A DNA stretch of 6,485 nt from Caulobacteraceae bacterium (GTDB taxonomy: Bacteria > Pseudomonadota > Alphaproteobacteria > Caulobacterales > Caulobacteraceae), in assembly GCA_013815405.1 (NCBI GenBank), contig JACDGF010000130.1, positions 1-6,485 of the forward strand, read 5' to 3'. Made by a program: the position numbers and the translations under genes. How positions within the stretch are numbered: position 1 is the stretch's first letter; every line of letters begins with the position of its first letter. Below are positions 5,497 to 6,485 of the stretch, one piece after another. The notes below the pieces were generated by a model. It did not search any database and was not told where the DNA came from. It saw nothing but the letters and a program-made list of their open reading frames with translations.

Positions 5497-6485
5497 ATGA
5501 ACGCCTCGCTCGCCCACACGCCCACGCACCCCGCGGCCAGGACGCCGACCGCCAAGGACCCTCGCTGGGCCCACGTGGTCGCGCGGGACCCCGCCGCGGA
5601 CGGCCAATTCTACTATTCGGTCGCCACCACCGGCGTCTTCTGCCGGCCCTCCTGCCCGTCGCGGACGGCCAATCCGGCGAACGTCGCGCTGCACGATACG
5701 CTGGAGGCGGCGCGGGCGACCGGATTTCGGCCGTGCAAGCGCTGCCGGCCGGACGAGCCGGCCCCGGAGACGCGCAACGCCGCGATCGTCGAGCGCGCCT
5801 GCCGCCGGATCGAAGAGGCCGAAACGGCGCCCGCCCTGGCCGAGCTGGCCGGCGCGGCCAATCTCAGCCCCGGATATTTCCACCGGCTGTTCAAGGTCGC
5901 GACGGGCCTGACCCCCAAGGCCTATGGCGCCGCCCATCGGGCCGAGCGGGTGCGCCGCGAACTGGGGCGGAGCCGGACCGTGACCCAGGCGATCTACGAC
6001 GCCGGCTTCAATTCCAGCGGTCGCTTCTATGAGGCGTCGGGCGAGACGCTCGGCATGACTCCCACCGCCTGGCGAGCCGGGGGCGCCGACGCCGACATCC
6101 GCTTCGCTGTCGGCCAATGTTCCCTGGGCGCGATCCTGGTGGCGATGAGCGGAACGGGCGTCTGCGCGATCCTGATCGGCGACGACCCGGACGCCCTGGC
6201 GCGGGATCTCCAGGACCGTTTCCCGCGCGCCCGCCTGACTGGCGGCGAGACGGACTTCGAGGCCGAGGTGGCGCGCGTGGTCGGTCTGGTCGAGGCGCCC
6301 CGGATCGGGCTCGATCTGCCCCTCGACATCCGGGGCACCGCCTTCCAGCGGCGGGTGTGGGCCGCCCTGCGCGCCATCCCCCCGGGAACTACCGCGAGCT
6401 ATGCCGGCGTCGCCCGGGCGATCGGCGCGCCGGGGTCGGCGCGCGCCGTGGCCGGCGCCTGCGCGGCCAACCCCCTGGCGGTGGC
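5497..6485 (+). CDS. ada: Ada: methyl-phosphotriester/O6-methylguanine-DNA methyltransferase and regulator (3' truncated by window)
   Basis: The first 329 codons of a bifunctional adaptive-response protein, still open at the right edge. The N-terminal domain has the zinc/methyl-acceptor cysteines C49, C53, C80 and C83 in TTGVFCRPSCPSR and GFRPCKRCRPD, matching E. coli C38/C42/C69/C72. C49 should accept methyl groups from DNA phosphotriesters and switch the protein to an activator. A two-part AraC-type helix-turn-helix domain follows (about 95-192; LAELAGAANLSPGYFHRLFKV and DAGFNSSGRFYEASGETLGM). The O6-methylguanine methyltransferase domain starts near 200 and includes LPLDIRGTAFQRRVW and SARAVAGACAAN. 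The sequence ends about three or four residues before the expected PCHR alkyl-acceptor site, so that residue cannot be checked. ATG 5497 has AAGGA at 5485-5489, seven bases upstream; an in-frame ATG at 5464 hits a stop four codons later. The N-terminus is about 11 residues longer than in E. coli. Cytoplasmic, probably self-regulated. Confidence 0.95.
   Translation, partial: MNASLAHTPTHPAARTPTAKDPRWAHVVARDPAADGQFYYSVATTGVFCRPSCPSRTANPANVALHDTLEAARATGFRPCKRCRPDEPAPETRNAAIVERACRRIEEAETAPALAELAGAANLSPGYFHRLFKVATGLTPKAYGAAHRAERVRRELGRSRTVTQAIYDAGFNSSGRFYEASGETLGMTPTAWRAGGADADIRFAVGQCSLGAILVAMSGTGVCAILIGDDPDALARDLQDRFPRARLTGGETDFEAEVARVVGLVEAPRIGLDLPLDIRGTAFQRRVWAALRAIPPGTTASYAGVARAIGAPGSARAVAGACAANPLAV

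Noticed and set aside
5410..6117. 235-codon minus-strand frame over the ada 5' half
   Set aside because: Antisense to ada, Gly/Arg-rich, with no domain; explained by codon bias.

Overview
The window looks like chromosomal DNA from a very GC-rich alphaproteobacterium. I infer this from the strong G/C bias at third codon positions, the close resemblance of the tyrosine-degradation proteins to alphaproteobacterial types, and a palindrome-rich intergenic element of a kind common in that class. A lineage such as Rhodospirillales or Caulobacterales is plausible, but the genus cannot be fixed from the sequence alone.

Layout. Positions 13-1119 hold two minus-strand membrane-protein genes, a YqaA-type DedA-family gene followed 27 bases later by a DsbB-type quinone-linked disulfide oxidase. 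A 94-base divergent region (1120-1213) separates them from a plus-strand aromatic catabolic cluster: 4-hydroxyphenylpyruvate dioxygenase (1214-2305), homogentisate 1,2-dioxygenase (2312-3448) and fumarylacetoacetate hydrolase (3627-4646). The first two are six bases apart and in the same reading frame. The second and third are separated by 178 bases, most of it a compact palindromic repeat element (3469-3602). A complete tRNA-Leu(CAA) with encoded CCA follows 12 bases after the hydrolase.

After the tRNA the gene density drops. A small secreted TPR-type protein gene with a good ribosome binding site and signal peptide (from 4772) is broken by an apparent single-base frameshift. It runs into a second piece in a third frame (to 5366) that encodes an unrecognised four-cysteine segment. 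At 5497 an Ada-type methylated-DNA repair regulator begins and runs off the right edge, a few residues before its expected alkyl-acceptor PCHR motif.

How the genes work together. The three catabolic enzymes take 4-hydroxyphenylpyruvate (from tyrosine) to homogentisate, maleylacetoacetate and, after isomerisation, fumarate plus acetoacetate. No maleylacetoacetate isomerase is in the window. The DedA/DsbB pair concerns the envelope and is unrelated to the pathway. Ada is a self-contained DNA alkylation response gene.

I see no clearly new multi-gene system. The points most worth checking are the frameshifted secreted TPR/four-cysteine locus, the in-frame single-TAG junction between the two dioxygenase genes, the repeat element that may have displaced the third gene's ribosome binding site, and a candidate Ada operator.
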